A DNA stretch of 64,000 nucleotides, from positions 1 to 64,000 of the forward strand of contig NZ_FXAO01000002.1 in the NCBI RefSeq assembly GCF_900177645.1. The letters run 5' to 3'. The notes under the pieces were generated by a model. That model worked only from the letters and a program-made list of their open reading frames with translations. It was not told the DNA's origin and made no database searches. A program made the translations under genes and the position numbers. Position 1 is the stretch's first letter. Each line of letters opens with the position of its first letter. Shown in pieces: positions 17,785-26,846 of this stretch. Origin of the DNA: Arenibacter troitsensis. GTDB taxonomy: Bacteria; Bacteroidota; Bacteroidia; Flavobacteriales; Flavobacteriaceae.

Positions 17785-18186
17785 GTGAACACAAAATATT
17801 TAATGACTGTAACTGCTTTATATCTTGGAATCATTGGATTTGGACTAACTTTCCTTCCTAAAGAAATAGCAGAATTTTTTGATGCAGGAACTAATCGGAC
17901 CTTTATATTGACATTGCAGATTTTTGGATCTTTGTATTTGGGATTCGGAATGATGAATTGGATGGCAAAAAATAATTTAATAGGTGGAATTTATAATCGT
18001 CCACTTGTTTTTGGAAATTTACTTCATTTTTTTGTAAGTGCTTTTGCCTTAATAAAAGTGGTTGGGAATTACGCTGATTACCAATTTAAAGTGATTCTTA
18101 CAATTACTATTTTATATTCCTTGTTTGCAGTTTGCTTTGGATATTTATTAAGAACGAGTCCGGTTAAAACTCGAAATGAACACTGA
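17785..18186 (+). CDS. Small four-helix membrane protein, DUF4345-like
   Basis: The 133-residue protein starts at GTG (no ATG in a better place) and has four membrane segments at about 5-25, 44-62, 74-94 and 101-122. Features such as TALYLGIIGFGLTFLP and GSLYLGFGMMNWMAKN recall small DUF4345-type integral membrane proteins; this assignment is tentative. It is a lone gene after element D2 and before element B2. No function can be given. Confidence 0.6.
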   Translation: MNTKYLMTVTALYLGIIGFGLTFLPKEIAEFFDAGTNRTFILTLQIFGSLYLGFGMMNWMAKNNLIGGIYNRPLVFGNLLHFFVSAFALIKVVGNYADYQFKVILTITILYSLFAVCFGYLLRTSPVKTRNEH

Positions 18187-18260
18187 AATGAATGGTAAAA
18201 TAATATTGAAGACGGGTATCACAACCATGGTTATAGGTATTTGCCTTGTCCGTCCAATTT

Positions 18261-18373
18261 CAAAAATCTTCCCACGCTTTTAAGTGCTGCGAGACGGATT
18301 TTACATACGGTATGTATTTGCTAATTCAGTAACTAAAATATGCTACTAAATCATAGATATTATACTGTTGGTG
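18261..18373 (+). repeat. Structured intergenic element, family B copy 2 (attC-like candidate)
   Basis: It shares CAAAAATCTTCCCACG, a GCGAGACGGATTTT segment, GTATGTATTTGCTAATTCAG and the end ACTGTTGGTG with B1. It is more diverged than B1 and precedes a decayed gene rather than an intact one. Confidence 0.5.
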
Positions 18374-18380
18374 AACATTA

Positions 18381-19108
18381 AATGCAAAACATGAAACACA
18401 TGAATAAATTAATACTTATCCTATTATTTACATTGTTTAAAACCCAAATTTGGAACCAAAAAATATTGCCTTAACAAGTGATGAATCTTTAATTGAATTT
18501 TTTAATAAAACTTAAATGGAAGGGCTGGAATCAATGGTCAAGTATGTTGACAACATGGTTTTAACCGAAACCATGAGACCGATATTGATAATGCCTACCA
18601 CCACTATTTTGAAGAAATGGATAAATATAATTTCTTGGAAATCCTGGACTCCTTTAATTTCCATACTATCCGGAATTTCGGCTATAAGAGGGATAGGATC
18701 AATGCGGACGATACTATCGGCCAAATTCTTGATGATTTGAAAATGACAAACCTAAAGCCATTTAGCAAATACATGGACTATTTAAAGGATACTGCCAAAG
18801 AGGACTATTATTTAAAATACCTACTGCAAGAGTTTAAAGGCATATTAAACCTTATGCAGGTTCTGGTAGGTAAACCAAGTGGATCTAAGCCTAAACCAAT
18901 GGGAGGGTCTAGAAGGTTTCAATTACAATATTCTGGATTGATGGGATGAGTTTCCACAAAGTTCCACTCCAATTCAAAATCATAGGACAACATAAATTGG
19001 ATTGCTCCACATATTCCTGTCAACCTAAGGTCGGTAGGTTACTATTCAGAGGATGACAGACCATTGACTACCATAATGGAATTAATTAAAGTTTTAAAGA
19101 AAAAATGA
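18381..19108 (+). pseudogene. Decayed secreted-protein gene, unknown family
   Basis: Fragments of one coding frame are broken by stops and shifts. The start, from the ATG at 18381, encodes a signal-like MNKLILILLFTLFKTQ. 18617-18949 stays open with YNFLEILDSFNFHTIRNF and LKPFSKYMDYLKDTAKED. The last piece encodes RSVGYYSEDDRPLTTIMELI and ends at a TGA that overlaps the ATG of the serine hydrolase at 19105. That overlap suggests an original two-gene operon with translational coupling. I cannot name the parent family. The stops at about 18515 and 18949 and the need to change frame support inactivation. Confidence 0.5.
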
Positions 19109-20139
19109 TGAAAAACAAAAAAGCCAAGTGGACAGTGCGCATTTTGCTACTGACAGGAACCGTAATTTCACTTTATTTTGTACCATGGCTATTGCTAAAA
19201 GCATGGATATTTCCACTACCCGATACCATTCAGGAACAAACGGATGAAGCCATCGATCATGGATTTGACGGAATGATTGTTTATATAGACCAAACTGGCA
19301 AACCCCCTCAGTATTATGCTTCAGGCTGGCACAATCGTGATTCCAGGATACTTGCCAACCCCAACGCATTGTTTAAGATTGCAAGCATTAGCAAGCTATA
19401 TGATGCTGTAGCAGTGGCCAAACTGGTAAGTAATGGACGGTTATCTCTAGAAAAAACCCTCGCTGCCTATTTACCGGAACTTGTGGGTAAAATTGACAAG
19501 GCAGAAAAAATCACCTTGAGGATGATGATACAGCATAGAAGTGGCATCCCCAATTTTACGGATGCTCCAAATTTTTGGGCGTCGCCAACCCAATCCTATG
19601 AAGAAAGTCTGGCGTTGATCCTGAACAAACCTGCCAACTTTGAACCTGGCACCGATTATGAATATTGCAATACCAATTACTTATTAATCAATAAGATAAT
19701 GGACAATGTGCTAGGTTATGACAACTTTCAATTTATTCAGGAAGAAATTTTAAAGCCTCTCAATCTGAAACATACCTATGGTTCGTTGGATGAAGTGAAT
19801 TTAGATGATGTAATGAGTGGCTATCACGTAGGACATCCTTTTGATTTGAAGGCCGATGAACACGGCATGTTAGCTACAGCAGAAGACGTGGGTACTTTCC
19901 TAAGGGCATTAAATGATGGATCATTGTTTGAACAGGGTGAACAGGAGTTATATTCCTCCATGTACAAGTATGATCATTCCGGTTGGGTTCCTGGATACCA
20001 AAGTTTTGCAAAATATTACAAAGACCTTGATGCTGTTGTTATAGAGTTCTACAGCACGACCGACGCTAAACTCTACAACTGGAACCTGTCAGAAATCATT
20101 AATAGTAGAATTTATAAAATATTAAAAAAACAAAAATAG
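19105..20139 (+). CDS. Serine hydrolase, beta-lactamase class C/S12 family
   Basis: The 344-residue protein has an N-terminal membrane segment (about 10-31) and a penicillin-binding-type serine hydrolase domain outside the inner membrane. The three active-site elements are visible: SISK with the nucleophilic Ser in IASISKLYD, YCN in YEYCNTNYLLI, and HSG in YDHSGWVPGY. GMLATAEDVGTFLRALNDG is also typical. Members include D-Ala-D-Ala carboxypeptidases and esterases, and true beta-lactamase activity cannot be assumed. Its start overlaps the end of the decayed gene upstream, and an NAD(P)-binding remnant follows directly. Confidence 0.88.
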   Translation: MMKNKKAKWTVRILLLTGTVISLYFVPWLLLKAWIFPLPDTIQEQTDEAIDHGFDGMIVYIDQTGKPPQYYASGWHNRDSRILANPNALFKIASISKLYDAVAVAKLVSNGRLSLEKTLAAYLPELVGKIDKAEKITLRMMIQHRSGIPNFTDAPNFWASPTQSYEESLALILNKPANFEPGTDYEYCNTNYLLINKIMDNVLGYDNFQFIQEEILKPLNLKHTYGSLDEVNLDDVMSGYHVGHPFDLKADEHGMLATAEDVGTFLRALNDGSLFEQGEQELYSSMYKYDHSGWVPGYQSFAKYYKDLDAVVIEFYSTTDAKLYNWNLSEIINSRIYKILKKQK

Positions 20140-20140
20140 A

Positions 20141-20251
20141 ATGTCCGTATTGACAGCCGGAGCAAATGGTGCAACGGGTAGGCATTTAATCAATCAATTT
20201 TTGCGTAAAGGAAATAATGGCAAAATGATACGTTTGGCAATGAAGAAGTAG
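20141..20251 (+). pseudogene. Truncated NAD(P)-binding (NmrA/SDR-like) gene fragment
   Basis: An ATG two bases after the hydrolase stop opens a 36-codon frame encoding TAGANGATGRHLINQFL, the Rossmann glycine motif of NmrA-type proteins. The frame then stops at a TAG. The following text (GNEEVVAAYEPYRL-like in another frame) seems to be the C-terminal end of the same kind of protein, so an internal deletion probably removed most of the gene. Confidence 0.65.
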
Positions 20252-20317
20252 TCGCAGCGTATGAACCATATCGCCTATAAGAAGTACAATTTTTAACCCC
20301 GGAAAGATAAGTCGAAT

Positions 20318-20477
20318 AAAAGGTATTAAACCCCAGAGCAAGCCCTGAACCCAATTAAAGGAATCGACCCAAGGGTCGAGGCATTGAACCTAGATCCCGC
20401 CGAAAAAGGCGGGATTGGTTCAACCTGCAATTCTAAGTGCGTCTTACTGACCTCTCAAAATTGAGTTTCACTAATAC
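20318..20477 (+). repeat. 160-base three-hairpin repeat, copy 2 (best preserved)
   Basis: Three consecutive inverted repeats are seen: AGAGCAAGCCCT, GACCCAAGGGTC, and ATCCCGCC (20394-20401)/GGCGGGAT (20408-20415) with an AAAAA loop. The end TCTCAAAATTGAGTTTCACTA contains a further small TCTCAAAATTGAG hairpin. It lies after the truncated NmrA fragment. The remaining sequence to 20653 has no gene. Confidence 0.87.
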
Positions 20478-20653
20478 ATGTTGGACACTTCAGGACAGAA
20501 TTGATTAATGATTGTAGACTACAGCAATAATGGAATCCAATAGTTATGATTTTGCTAAAATACCCATGTTAAACCTAAAAAATTAAAAACACAGCTCCTA
20601 ATAACCCTATCTCAACGGAAATACCGGTAACAAAAGCTCCTATTAATATGGCT

Positions 20654-20754
20654 GGATTTTCTGATCGGAATTCATTGCTATTTGCTATCTTTCGCTTTAG
20701 ACGGAAAATCAGCAATGGTTTACCGCAACGAGCCATACAAGAAGACCGCTGCCA
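20654..20754 (+). repeat. Structured intergenic element, family E copy 2 (attC-like candidate)
   Basis: It shares with E1 the ATCGGAATTCATTGC segment, TTTGCTATCTTTCG, an AAAATCAGCA arm and GAGCCATACAAGAAGACCG. The terminal GTTGTGG box is not preserved (CGCTGCC instead). It ends 15 bases before the carrier gene. Confidence 0.55.
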
Positions 20755-20768
20755 ATAATATTTAAAAA

Positions 20769-22103
20769 ATGAAAAAATTCCCTAATGCTTTTGTCATCAT
20801 TCTATCCGTAATACTTTTTGCCTGGATACTGACCTTCATTATTCCCAAGGGGAATTACCAAAGAGAAATTAATACCGAAAACAATCGCACCATTGTAGTG
20901 CCCAACTCTTATGAACAACGGAACGCCCCCCATCTTTCTGCTTTTGATGCATTATTGGCAATACCTAAGGGCATTGCTGGACGGGCTGATTTAATTGTAT
21001 TAATTTTATTACTGGGAGGATGTTTTTATGTTATTGAGAAGACTGGAGCGCTCAATCAAGGCTTAAATCAACTAATCCTGGCCCTAAAAGGAAGGGAGGT
21101 CTTTGCTTTGGCCATCATAACCTTATTATTCTTAACGGCAGGATTTACTATAGCCTTGCAGGAAGAGGCTATAGCCATGACTCCAATCCTACTCTTGTTT
21201 GGTCGCACGCTTGGTTATAATACATCCACTATCATTGGAGCTAGTTACGGGTCGGCGGTTGTTGGTGCTGCCTTTAGTCCGTTTAATCCTTTTGGAGTTT
21301 TACTTGCGCAAAAGGAAGCCGAGGTGGAACTACTTTCAGGAACTGAATTCAGATTAGTTTTTTTGCTCATTGCTGCCATAGTTTGGACTATGTACATCCT
21401 ACGTTATGCGAGCAAACATCGTGTTGAAAAATCCGCACTAGAATTGGAAGTAATAAAATTAACGACCAGAAGCAAAATAATATTGACACTATTGGCATTG
21501 ACATTTGGATTGGTTACTTACGGATTAATAGTATTGGAATGGGGTTTCAACGAAATGTCAGCTTGTTTTTTCGGATTAGGCATATTATCCGGTCTAATTG
21601 CGCATTTTGGATTTAATAAAACTACAGAAATTTATGTTGACGGTTTTAGGGAGATGGTTTTTGCATGTGTAATCATTGGACTTGCAAACAGTATATCTAT
21701 TATTTTGAGTGAGGGATCTATTGTAGACACTATTATCTATGGGCTTTTTTCTCCTTTAAAAAATGTTTCACCTTCTGTTTCCGCCATTCTTATGATGTTT
21801 TCCCATAGCATTCTACATTTTCCGATACCGAGTTATTCAGGACAAGCTATTTTAACAATGCCGATTCTGACGCCTCTAGCTGATTTGATTGGACTTTCAA
21901 GGCAAGTGTGCGTACTTGCCTATCAATATGGAACCATCATGATGGATGTAATTGTACCTACGAATGGAGCTCTAATGGCAGTATTGGCATTAGGAGGAAT
22001 AAAATACAATAACTGGATAAAGTTTATAATAAAACCTACAGTAATACTATTAGTCATTGCGGCTATTGCAATCCTAATTGCAGTGCAAATTGGTTATGAA
22101 TAA
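20769..22103 (+). CDS. YfcC/DcuC-type C4-dicarboxylate or basic amino acid carrier
   Basis: The 444-residue protein has about 11-12 membrane segments. Its first segment is followed by FIIPKGNYQRE, typical of the YfcC/anaerobic C4-dicarboxylate carrier family (PF03606). GSAVVGAAFSPFNPFGVLLAQKEAEV and FSHSILHFPIPSYSGQA are the two re-entrant signature regions. Such carriers move dicarboxylates or arginine/ornithine across the inner membrane. The substrate is not predictable here. It is a lone gene preceded by element E2 and followed by element B3. Confidence 0.87.
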   Translation: MKKFPNAFVIILSVILFAWILTFIIPKGNYQREINTENNRTIVVPNSYEQRNAPHLSAFDALLAIPKGIAGRADLIVLILLLGGCFYVIEKTGALNQGLNQLILALKGREVFALAIITLLFLTAGFTIALQEEAIAMTPILLLFGRTLGYNTSTIIGASYGSAVVGAAFSPFNPFGVLLAQKEAEVELLSGTEFRLVFLLIAAIVWTMYILRYASKHRVEKSALELEVIKLTTRSKIILTLLALTFGLVTYGLIVLEWGFNEMSACFFGLGILSGLIAHFGFNKTTEIYVDGFREMVFACVIIGLANSISIILSEGSIVDTIIYGLFSPLKNVSPSVSAILMMFSHSILHFPIPSYSGQAILTMPILTPLADLIGLSRQVCVLAYQYGTIMMDVIVPTNGALMAVLALGGIKYNNWIKFIIKPTVILLVIAAIAILIAVQIGYE

Positions 22104-22123
22104 AGCAAGTAACAATGGCCAAT

Positions 22124-22228
22124 AGTAAGTTCTTGTTCCCGCCTATCAAAGATTTTCTATTCCGTTTGTATTTGCTAAATTTGGAGCCTGAAAGTGGCCA
22201 CTAATCTTTTACATCTACTTTGTACAAC
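22124..22228 (+). repeat. Structured intergenic element, family B copy 3 (attC-like candidate)
   Basis: AGTTCTTGTTCCC, TTCCGTTTGTATTTGCTAAAT, GAGCCTGAAAGTGGCC and the end CTTTGTACAAC follow the B1 order. It is located 33 bases before the potassium transporter gene. Confidence 0.5.
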
Positions 22229-22260
22229 ATTATGACCCGGACTGATATAGTATACAAAGA

Positions 22261-23613
22261 ATGGAAAATAAAACCTACAGAAAAGTATCTAAGTGGTATC
22301 GAAAATTTCAAATTAGCAAATCGCCTCAGATGAATTTAGTCTGGGGATTCTTTTTGTATACGCTGATTGGGTTTATTTTACTGTCTATTCCTATATTTCA
22401 TAAAAAGGACATATCCTTATTGGATAATTTATTTATTTCAACTTCCGCTATTTCAACTACTGGACTTGTGACTGTAAGCATTTTCGATGCCTATAATTTT
22501 TTCGGTCAGTTTGTGATTATGGCGTTAATACAAATTGGTGGCATTGGATATATGACGTTAACAACATACTATTTAATATTTACGACCAAGAAAATAACAC
22601 ATTGGCATAGTAAATTAATAGGAACGGAATTTACATTGCCCAATACAATAAAGACCAATGATTTCATTAAAAGTGTAATAGTCTTTACCCTAATAATGGA
22701 AACTATTGGAACTATACTTTTCTATTTTGCCTTTACCAATTCTGGAATGGGAAGTTTAAAAGCGATTTGGTTTTCAATTTTTCATAGTATTTCATCGTTT
22801 TGTACAGCAGGATTTGGATTGTTTAATAATGGCTTCGAAAGTTTTCATGACAATACTTTTATGAACACAATTATTGCCGTGCTAGCCATTTCTGGTTCTT
22901 TGGGCTTTATTGTTATTACAGATTTGTGGTATCGCATAACAGGTAAATCCAAAGAAATTTCGTTTACGACAAAAATCATTGTTTACGGCTTTTTGCTCTT
23001 ACTTTTTTTAGGCACTCTACTCATTTACACAACAGAGTCTTCATCTATTCTTGGCTCTAACAGTTCACTTATGACCTCATTCTTTCAAGCAATGTCTGCT
23101 ATGACAACAGTTGGGTTTAATACCATACCAATTGGTGAAATGTCCTTGCCAATACTATTGCTTATTACCTTTCTTATGTATATAGGAGCGTCGCCTTCGG
23201 GAACAGCGGGCGGAATGAAAATAACGACTTTAACGGCAATGCTATCAATATTAAAAAGCCGATTGTTTGGGCAAAAAAAAATCACATTTTTAAACAGACT
23301 TATCCCATTTGAGAGAATATATGTTGCCACATCCACTTTTATGCTTTACACGAGTTTAATTTTCCTGTTTTCCTTTTTGCTTTCTTACTTTGAAAACTTT
23401 TCTTTCGACAGCATTTTATTTGAAGTGGCATCCGCATTGGGAACTGTGGGATTAAGTACGGGAATTACAGCGGATTTATCCAACATTGGTAAAGTATTGA
23501 TAATCATTTTAATGTTTATTGGACGGGTTGGAGTTCTAACTTTTGGGTTTGCCTTATTGCAACAAAAAGAGAACGATGTCAATAAAATTAGAACCGATGA
23601 TTTAGCTGTTTAA
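22261..23613 (+). CDS. TrkH/KtrB family potassium uptake protein
   Basis: The 450-residue protein shows the four-fold M1-pore-M2 repeat of Trk/Ktr channels. Filter segments are STTGLVTVSIFDAYNFF, CTAGFGLFNNGFESF, TTVGFNTIP and GTVGLSTGIT, each with the conserved pore glycine. IGGIGYMTL and SPSGTAGGMKITTL are also diagnostic. It should take up K+ across the inner membrane, probably driven by Na+. The regulatory partner KtrA/TrkA, usually adjacent, is absent, so it must use a subunit coded elsewhere or be unregulated. Confidence 0.9.
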   Translation: MENKTYRKVSKWYRKFQISKSPQMNLVWGFFLYTLIGFILLSIPIFHKKDISLLDNLFISTSAISTTGLVTVSIFDAYNFFGQFVIMALIQIGGIGYMTLTTYYLIFTTKKITHWHSKLIGTEFTLPNTIKTNDFIKSVIVFTLIMETIGTILFYFAFTNSGMGSLKAIWFSIFHSISSFCTAGFGLFNNGFESFHDNTFMNTIIAVLAISGSLGFIVITDLWYRITGKSKEISFTTKIIVYGFLLLLFLGTLLIYTTESSSILGSNSSLMTSFFQAMSAMTTVGFNTIPIGEMSLPILLLITFLMYIGASPSGTAGGMKITTLTAMLSILKSRLFGQKKITFLNRLIPFERIYVATSTFMLYTSLIFLFSFLLSYFENFSFDSILFEVASALGTVGLSTGITADLSNIGKVLIIILMFIGRVGVLTFGFALLQQKENDVNKIRTDDLAV

Positions 23614-23758
23614 GAATATTATTTGCAAATCGGTAGTCGTTAAATTCTTGGGTGGAAGGTATTTAAGTACCAAAGAAAAAGCAACAAGCTTTGATACCAA
23701 TTTAGTGTAAAGGCCAATCTGTAAACTGTATTAACTTAAGCAATAACGAACAGTGCTC

Positions 23759-24475
23759 ATGAAAATTCCGATTTTACTATTCAGTTTATCAGTAACTATG
23801 GGTTATTCACAAAAGCTATATGATTTTGATCATATCATGGAATATGATGTAAACTTATTCTACAAAAAACCAGTTAAAGTTAAGAATCAGCATAGCAGGG
23901 TTTCCCATCAAAATATGAATAGGTATTACCTAATAAATTCTAAACAAAATGAATATTTTGCTGTTATTTTCGAGAAAGATAGTTTAAATTATCAACTCAA
24001 TTTTTATGATCACAAAAGTAAAATCCATGCAAATGCGATAGTCTTAAAACCAGATTTAAATGACGCTGATTTGATTGATATGAATTGTAGATATGTTTTA
24101 GGCGTAACAAATCCCTTAAAAAATGACGACTATGATTTTACTAGAGTAAAAGATACGTTACTTAATAATGAATCATTTATTGAATACAAGTATAGTTTCA
24201 GGAATAAAAAGAAAGCCAAAAGAAAAAAAATAGGAACTTATTATTTTATAATTGAAACAACATCAAATTTTGAATTGCCGATTTTTACACATCTTAACCT
24301 ATTTGAAAAATGGTTGTTAAATAGAAAAATACCAATAGGCTTAATAAAAGAAATATATTATATCGATTATTACGGAAAATTAAGATATACCGAAAAACTT
24401 AAAAATTTTATAAAAACCGATAAGAAGATGTATATACCAAAAAGTTGTCCTATAACAGAAATAATTGTTGAGTAA
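23759..24475 (+). CDS. Secreted hypothetical protein
   Basis: From the ATG at 23759 the product has 238 residues. A GTG two codons upstream is possible but less likely. A signal peptide (PILLFSLSVTMGYSQ) is followed by a basic, tyrosine-rich mature part with RKIPIGLIKEIYYIDYYGK near residue 200. No known domain or active site is seen. It is likely periplasmic or surface-attached. It stands alone, and the hybrid repeat element follows 14 bases after its stop. Confidence 0.62.
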   Translation: MKIPILLFSLSVTMGYSQKLYDFDHIMEYDVNLFYKKPVKVKNQHSRVSHQNMNRYYLINSKQNEYFAVIFEKDSLNYQLNFYDHKSKIHANAIVLKPDLNDADLIDMNCRYVLGVTNPLKNDDYDFTRVKDTLLNNESFIEYKYSFRNKKKAKRKKIGTYYFIIETTSNFELPIFTHLNLFEKWLLNRKIPIGLIKEIYYIDYYGKLRYTEKLKNFIKTDKKMYIPKSCPITEIIVE

Positions 24476-24488
24476 ACATGACTTTTTG

Positions 24489-24600
24489 TAACACCGTATA
24501 ATTCATTGTTGGCTTATAACTACGAACCAAAACCCTCACGCACCCAAATGTGTGTCGCAATGGATATATTTGCTCATTTAGGTGATTAAAACACCTTGGA
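24489..24600 (+). repeat. Hybrid structured element: family A left half, family B right half
   Basis: The left end GTAACACCGTATAATTCATTG matches the family A 5' arm. After an AATGTGTGTCGC box, the right end ATATATTTGCTCATTTAGGTGATTAAAACA matches family B. This mosaic is what site-specific or homologous exchange between two spacers would produce. Confidence 0.45.
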
Positions 24601-24630
24601 CTGAATTTAACAAACCCATACTGAATCAAT

Positions 24631-25101
24631 TTGGAGATTTTGGAAAAATATAATAATGACTATTTGATTTCTACCGACAAAAAAAAATTGGACATTGCAT
24701 TGATCCATAATTTTTTAACCTACGAATCGGGCTGGAGCAAGGGAATTTCATTTGAAAAAGTCGAAAAATCAATCGATAATTCCCTGAATTTTGGCATTTA
24801 TATTGGACCAAATTTAATTGGTTACGCAAGAGTAATTTCTGATTTTTCAACCATAGCATATTTGGGAGACGTTTTTATTCTGAAGGAATATCGAGGACTA
24901 GGATTAAGTAAATGGCTTATGGAAACAATAATGGAACATAAGGAATTGCAAGGTTTAAGACGTTGGATTTTATTGACAAGCACAGCGGAATGGCTTTATG
25001 AAAAATATGGGTTTACAAAACTGCCAAAGCCAGAAATCTATATGGAGAAATTTAATCCAAATGTTTACCTGAATAAAGAAAAAACCAATGCCAACAACTA
25101 A
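24631..25101 (+). CDS. GNAT family N-acetyltransferase
   Basis: The 156-residue product begins at TTG, with no alternative ATG in frame upstream. GNAT features are FGIYIGPNLIGYARVISD (beta-2/3), VFILKEYRGLGLSKWLMETIM (acetyl-CoA loop RGLGLS) and AEWLYEKYGFTKLP at the C-terminal end. It belongs to the small single-domain GNATs common in accessory DNA, and its acceptor is unknown. It is a lone gene followed by a 186-base spacer without recognisable repeats. Confidence 0.85.
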   Translation: MEILEKYNNDYLISTDKKKLDIALIHNFLTYESGWSKGISFEKVEKSIDNSLNFGIYIGPNLIGYARVISDFSTIAYLGDVFILKEYRGLGLSKWLMETIMEHKELQGLRRWILLTSTAEWLYEKYGFTKLPKPEIYMEKFNPNVYLNKEKTNANN

Positions 25102-25287
25102 ATCTTCGTGTGTAAGGGAAAATACAAGGTTGCCTTGGCTCCGCACTACGTACGGCGCAAAAGTTCACGGTAAGTAAATACCCAGCCCTAAAGAGTGGGC
25201 TTGTAGGATTCCCTAAAAACAAGACAGCATTAAACTTATTTTTATAGATTTATTGTCCTAACAATGGGGTAATTATAACCCACGAAT

Positions 25288-25869
25288 ATGAAAGAGTTAC
25301 TAAAACAAAATATACTAAAGCATATTGCTCTTTCAAACAAAGAGATAGACAGTTTTTGCAACTTATTCAATGAAAATAAAGTTATGAAAAAACAGTTCCT
25401 TCTGCGTGAAGGGGATATCTGTAAGTTTGAAGGTTTTGTCACAAAAGGACTTTTTAGAATCTACCATATAGATCAAAATGGTTTTGAACAGGTACTCTAT
25501 TTTGCCCAAGAAAATTGGTGGATTACGGATATGGACAGTTTTACCAATGAGAAACCATCCCATCTTTATATACAAGCTTTAGAAGATAGCGTAGTATTAT
25601 TGATTTCAAAAAAGGATAAAGAGTTTGCATATAACAACATTCCTAAAATAGAAAAACTGTTCAGAATAATGACTCAAAAAACTCATATCTCGTTACAACG
25701 AAGAATGATAGATAATTTGAGCAAAACAGCTGACCAACGTTATATAGACTTTATAGAAAAATACCCTAATCTCTTTCAACGATTAACCAACCTGCAGATA
25801 GCCGCTTACCTAGGCATAAGCCACGAGTTTTTGAGTAAAATAAGACGGAAAATAGCTAGTAAAAAATAG
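25288..25869 (+). CDS. Crp/Fnr-family transcriptional regulator 2
   Basis: The 193-residue regulator has a complete beta-roll sensor (about 25-115, with GDICKFEGFVTKGLFRIY and YFAQENWWITDMDSF), a dimer helix, and a C-terminal helix-turn-helix IAAYLGISHEFLSKIRRKI. The FNR-type N-terminal cysteine cluster and the Crp cAMP-binding Arg are missing. Its stop is followed after 15 bases by the palindrome TTGAACTTGTTCAA, which serves the MBL/SnoaL gene pair. The recognition helix begins HEFLS, unlike the PEALS of regulators 1 and 3, in line with its different half-site. Confidence 0.88.
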   Translation: MKELLKQNILKHIALSNKEIDSFCNLFNENKVMKKQFLLREGDICKFEGFVTKGLFRIYHIDQNGFEQVLYFAQENWWITDMDSFTNEKPSHLYIQALEDSVVLLISKKDKEFAYNNIPKIEKLFRIMTQKTHISLQRRMIDNLSKTADQRYIDFIEKYPNLFQRLTNLQIAAYLGISHEFLSKIRRKIASKK

Positions 25870-25884
25870 TAGGGAATTCATTTA

Positions 25885-25898
25885 TTGAACTTGTTCAA
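25885..25898 (+). promoter_or_regulatory. Predicted Crp/Fnr-2 operator upstream of MBL gene
   Basis: Inverted repeat TTGAAC-tt-GTTCAA, with flanking TTTA and TG as in the other sites. The -7 box CATCTTTG ends at 25929, 37.5 bases from the centre. The MBL start lies 27 bases after that G. Confidence 0.68.
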
Positions 25899-25955
25899 TG
25901 TTTTGTGATAGGGATCCATCGCATCTTTGTACCATCATTATAAACAAGACATAAA

Positions 25956-26846
25956 ATGAAATCTATTATTTCAACAGTATTTTTAACTATTTTAATTTTA
26001 TTCAAAATGAACGCACAAGAACAAAGTTTCAAAACAATAGAAACAAACAGTTTTAAATTACAAGTTTACAACGCATCAGAAAACAGCTTTGGTGTTGCTT
26101 CAGTAATTATTTCAGGTAAAAACGAAGCGGTATTGATAGATGCACAATTTACTTTGGGAGATGCAGAAAAGGTAGCAAAAGAAATCAAAAACTCAGGAAA
26201 GAAATTAACCACGATTTATGTTTCGCATGGGGATCCTGATTTTTATTTCGGATTAGAAGTGTTCAAAAAATATTTTCCAGGGGTTACGGCTTATGCTTCA
26301 CCTGCAACCGTAGAGCACATTAAAGCAACAGCTCAAAAAAAATTGGAAGTATGGGGCGAAAAATTAGGCGATAAAATTACCTCCAATGTAATTTTACCGC
26401 AGGTAATTAAAGGAAATCATATCGATTTAGAAGGCGAAAAATTGGAAATCATTGGGCTGGAGGATTTCCCAAAAAGAACTTTTATATGGATTCCTTCCAT
26501 AAAAACAACTTTAGGTGGTATTAATGTTTTTGGTACAACATTTAATGCGTGGATGGCCGATGCACAAACCACAGAGGTACGTAACAACTGGATCTCAATT
26601 TTAAATACAATTAGTGAATTAAAACCTGAAATTGTAATCCCTGCACACGCAAATACCAATTCTGATTTCACTATTGATGCTGTAAAGCACACAAAAAGTT
26701 ATATTCAATTTTATGAAGAAGCTTTGAAAAGCAATAAAACTTCTGAAGCGTTAATAGCAACTATAAAAGCAAAATATCCAAATTTAACTTTTGAAACAGC
26801 TTTACTCCTTGGGGCAAAAGTGAACACAGGAGAAATGAAATGGTAA
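25956..26846 (+). CDS. Secreted MBL-fold protein with altered metal motif
   Basis: The 296-residue protein has a signal peptide (VFLTILILFKMNAQ) and a metallo-beta-lactamase fold: VLIDAQFTLGDAEKV, the central VYVSHGDPDFYFGLEVF, and the late IVIPAHANTNSDF. The usual HxHxDH reads H-G-D-P-D-F here, so one His is Asp and the last His is Phe. The binuclear metal site is therefore changed, and hydrolase activity may be altered or lost. It is the first gene of an operon overlapping the SnoaL-like gene by seven bases, under the regulator at 25288. Confidence 0.82.
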   Translation: MKSIISTVFLTILILFKMNAQEQSFKTIETNSFKLQVYNASENSFGVASVIISGKNEAVLIDAQFTLGDAEKVAKEIKNSGKKLTTIYVSHGDPDFYFGLEVFKKYFPGVTAYASPATVEHIKATAQKKLEVWGEKLGDKITSNVILPQVIKGNHIDLEGEKLEIIGLEDFPKRTFIWIPSIKTTLGGINVFGTTFNAWMADAQTTEVRNNWISILNTISELKPEIVIPAHANTNSDFTIDAVKHTKSYIQFYEEALKSNKTSEALIATIKAKYPNLTFETALLLGAKVNTGEMKW

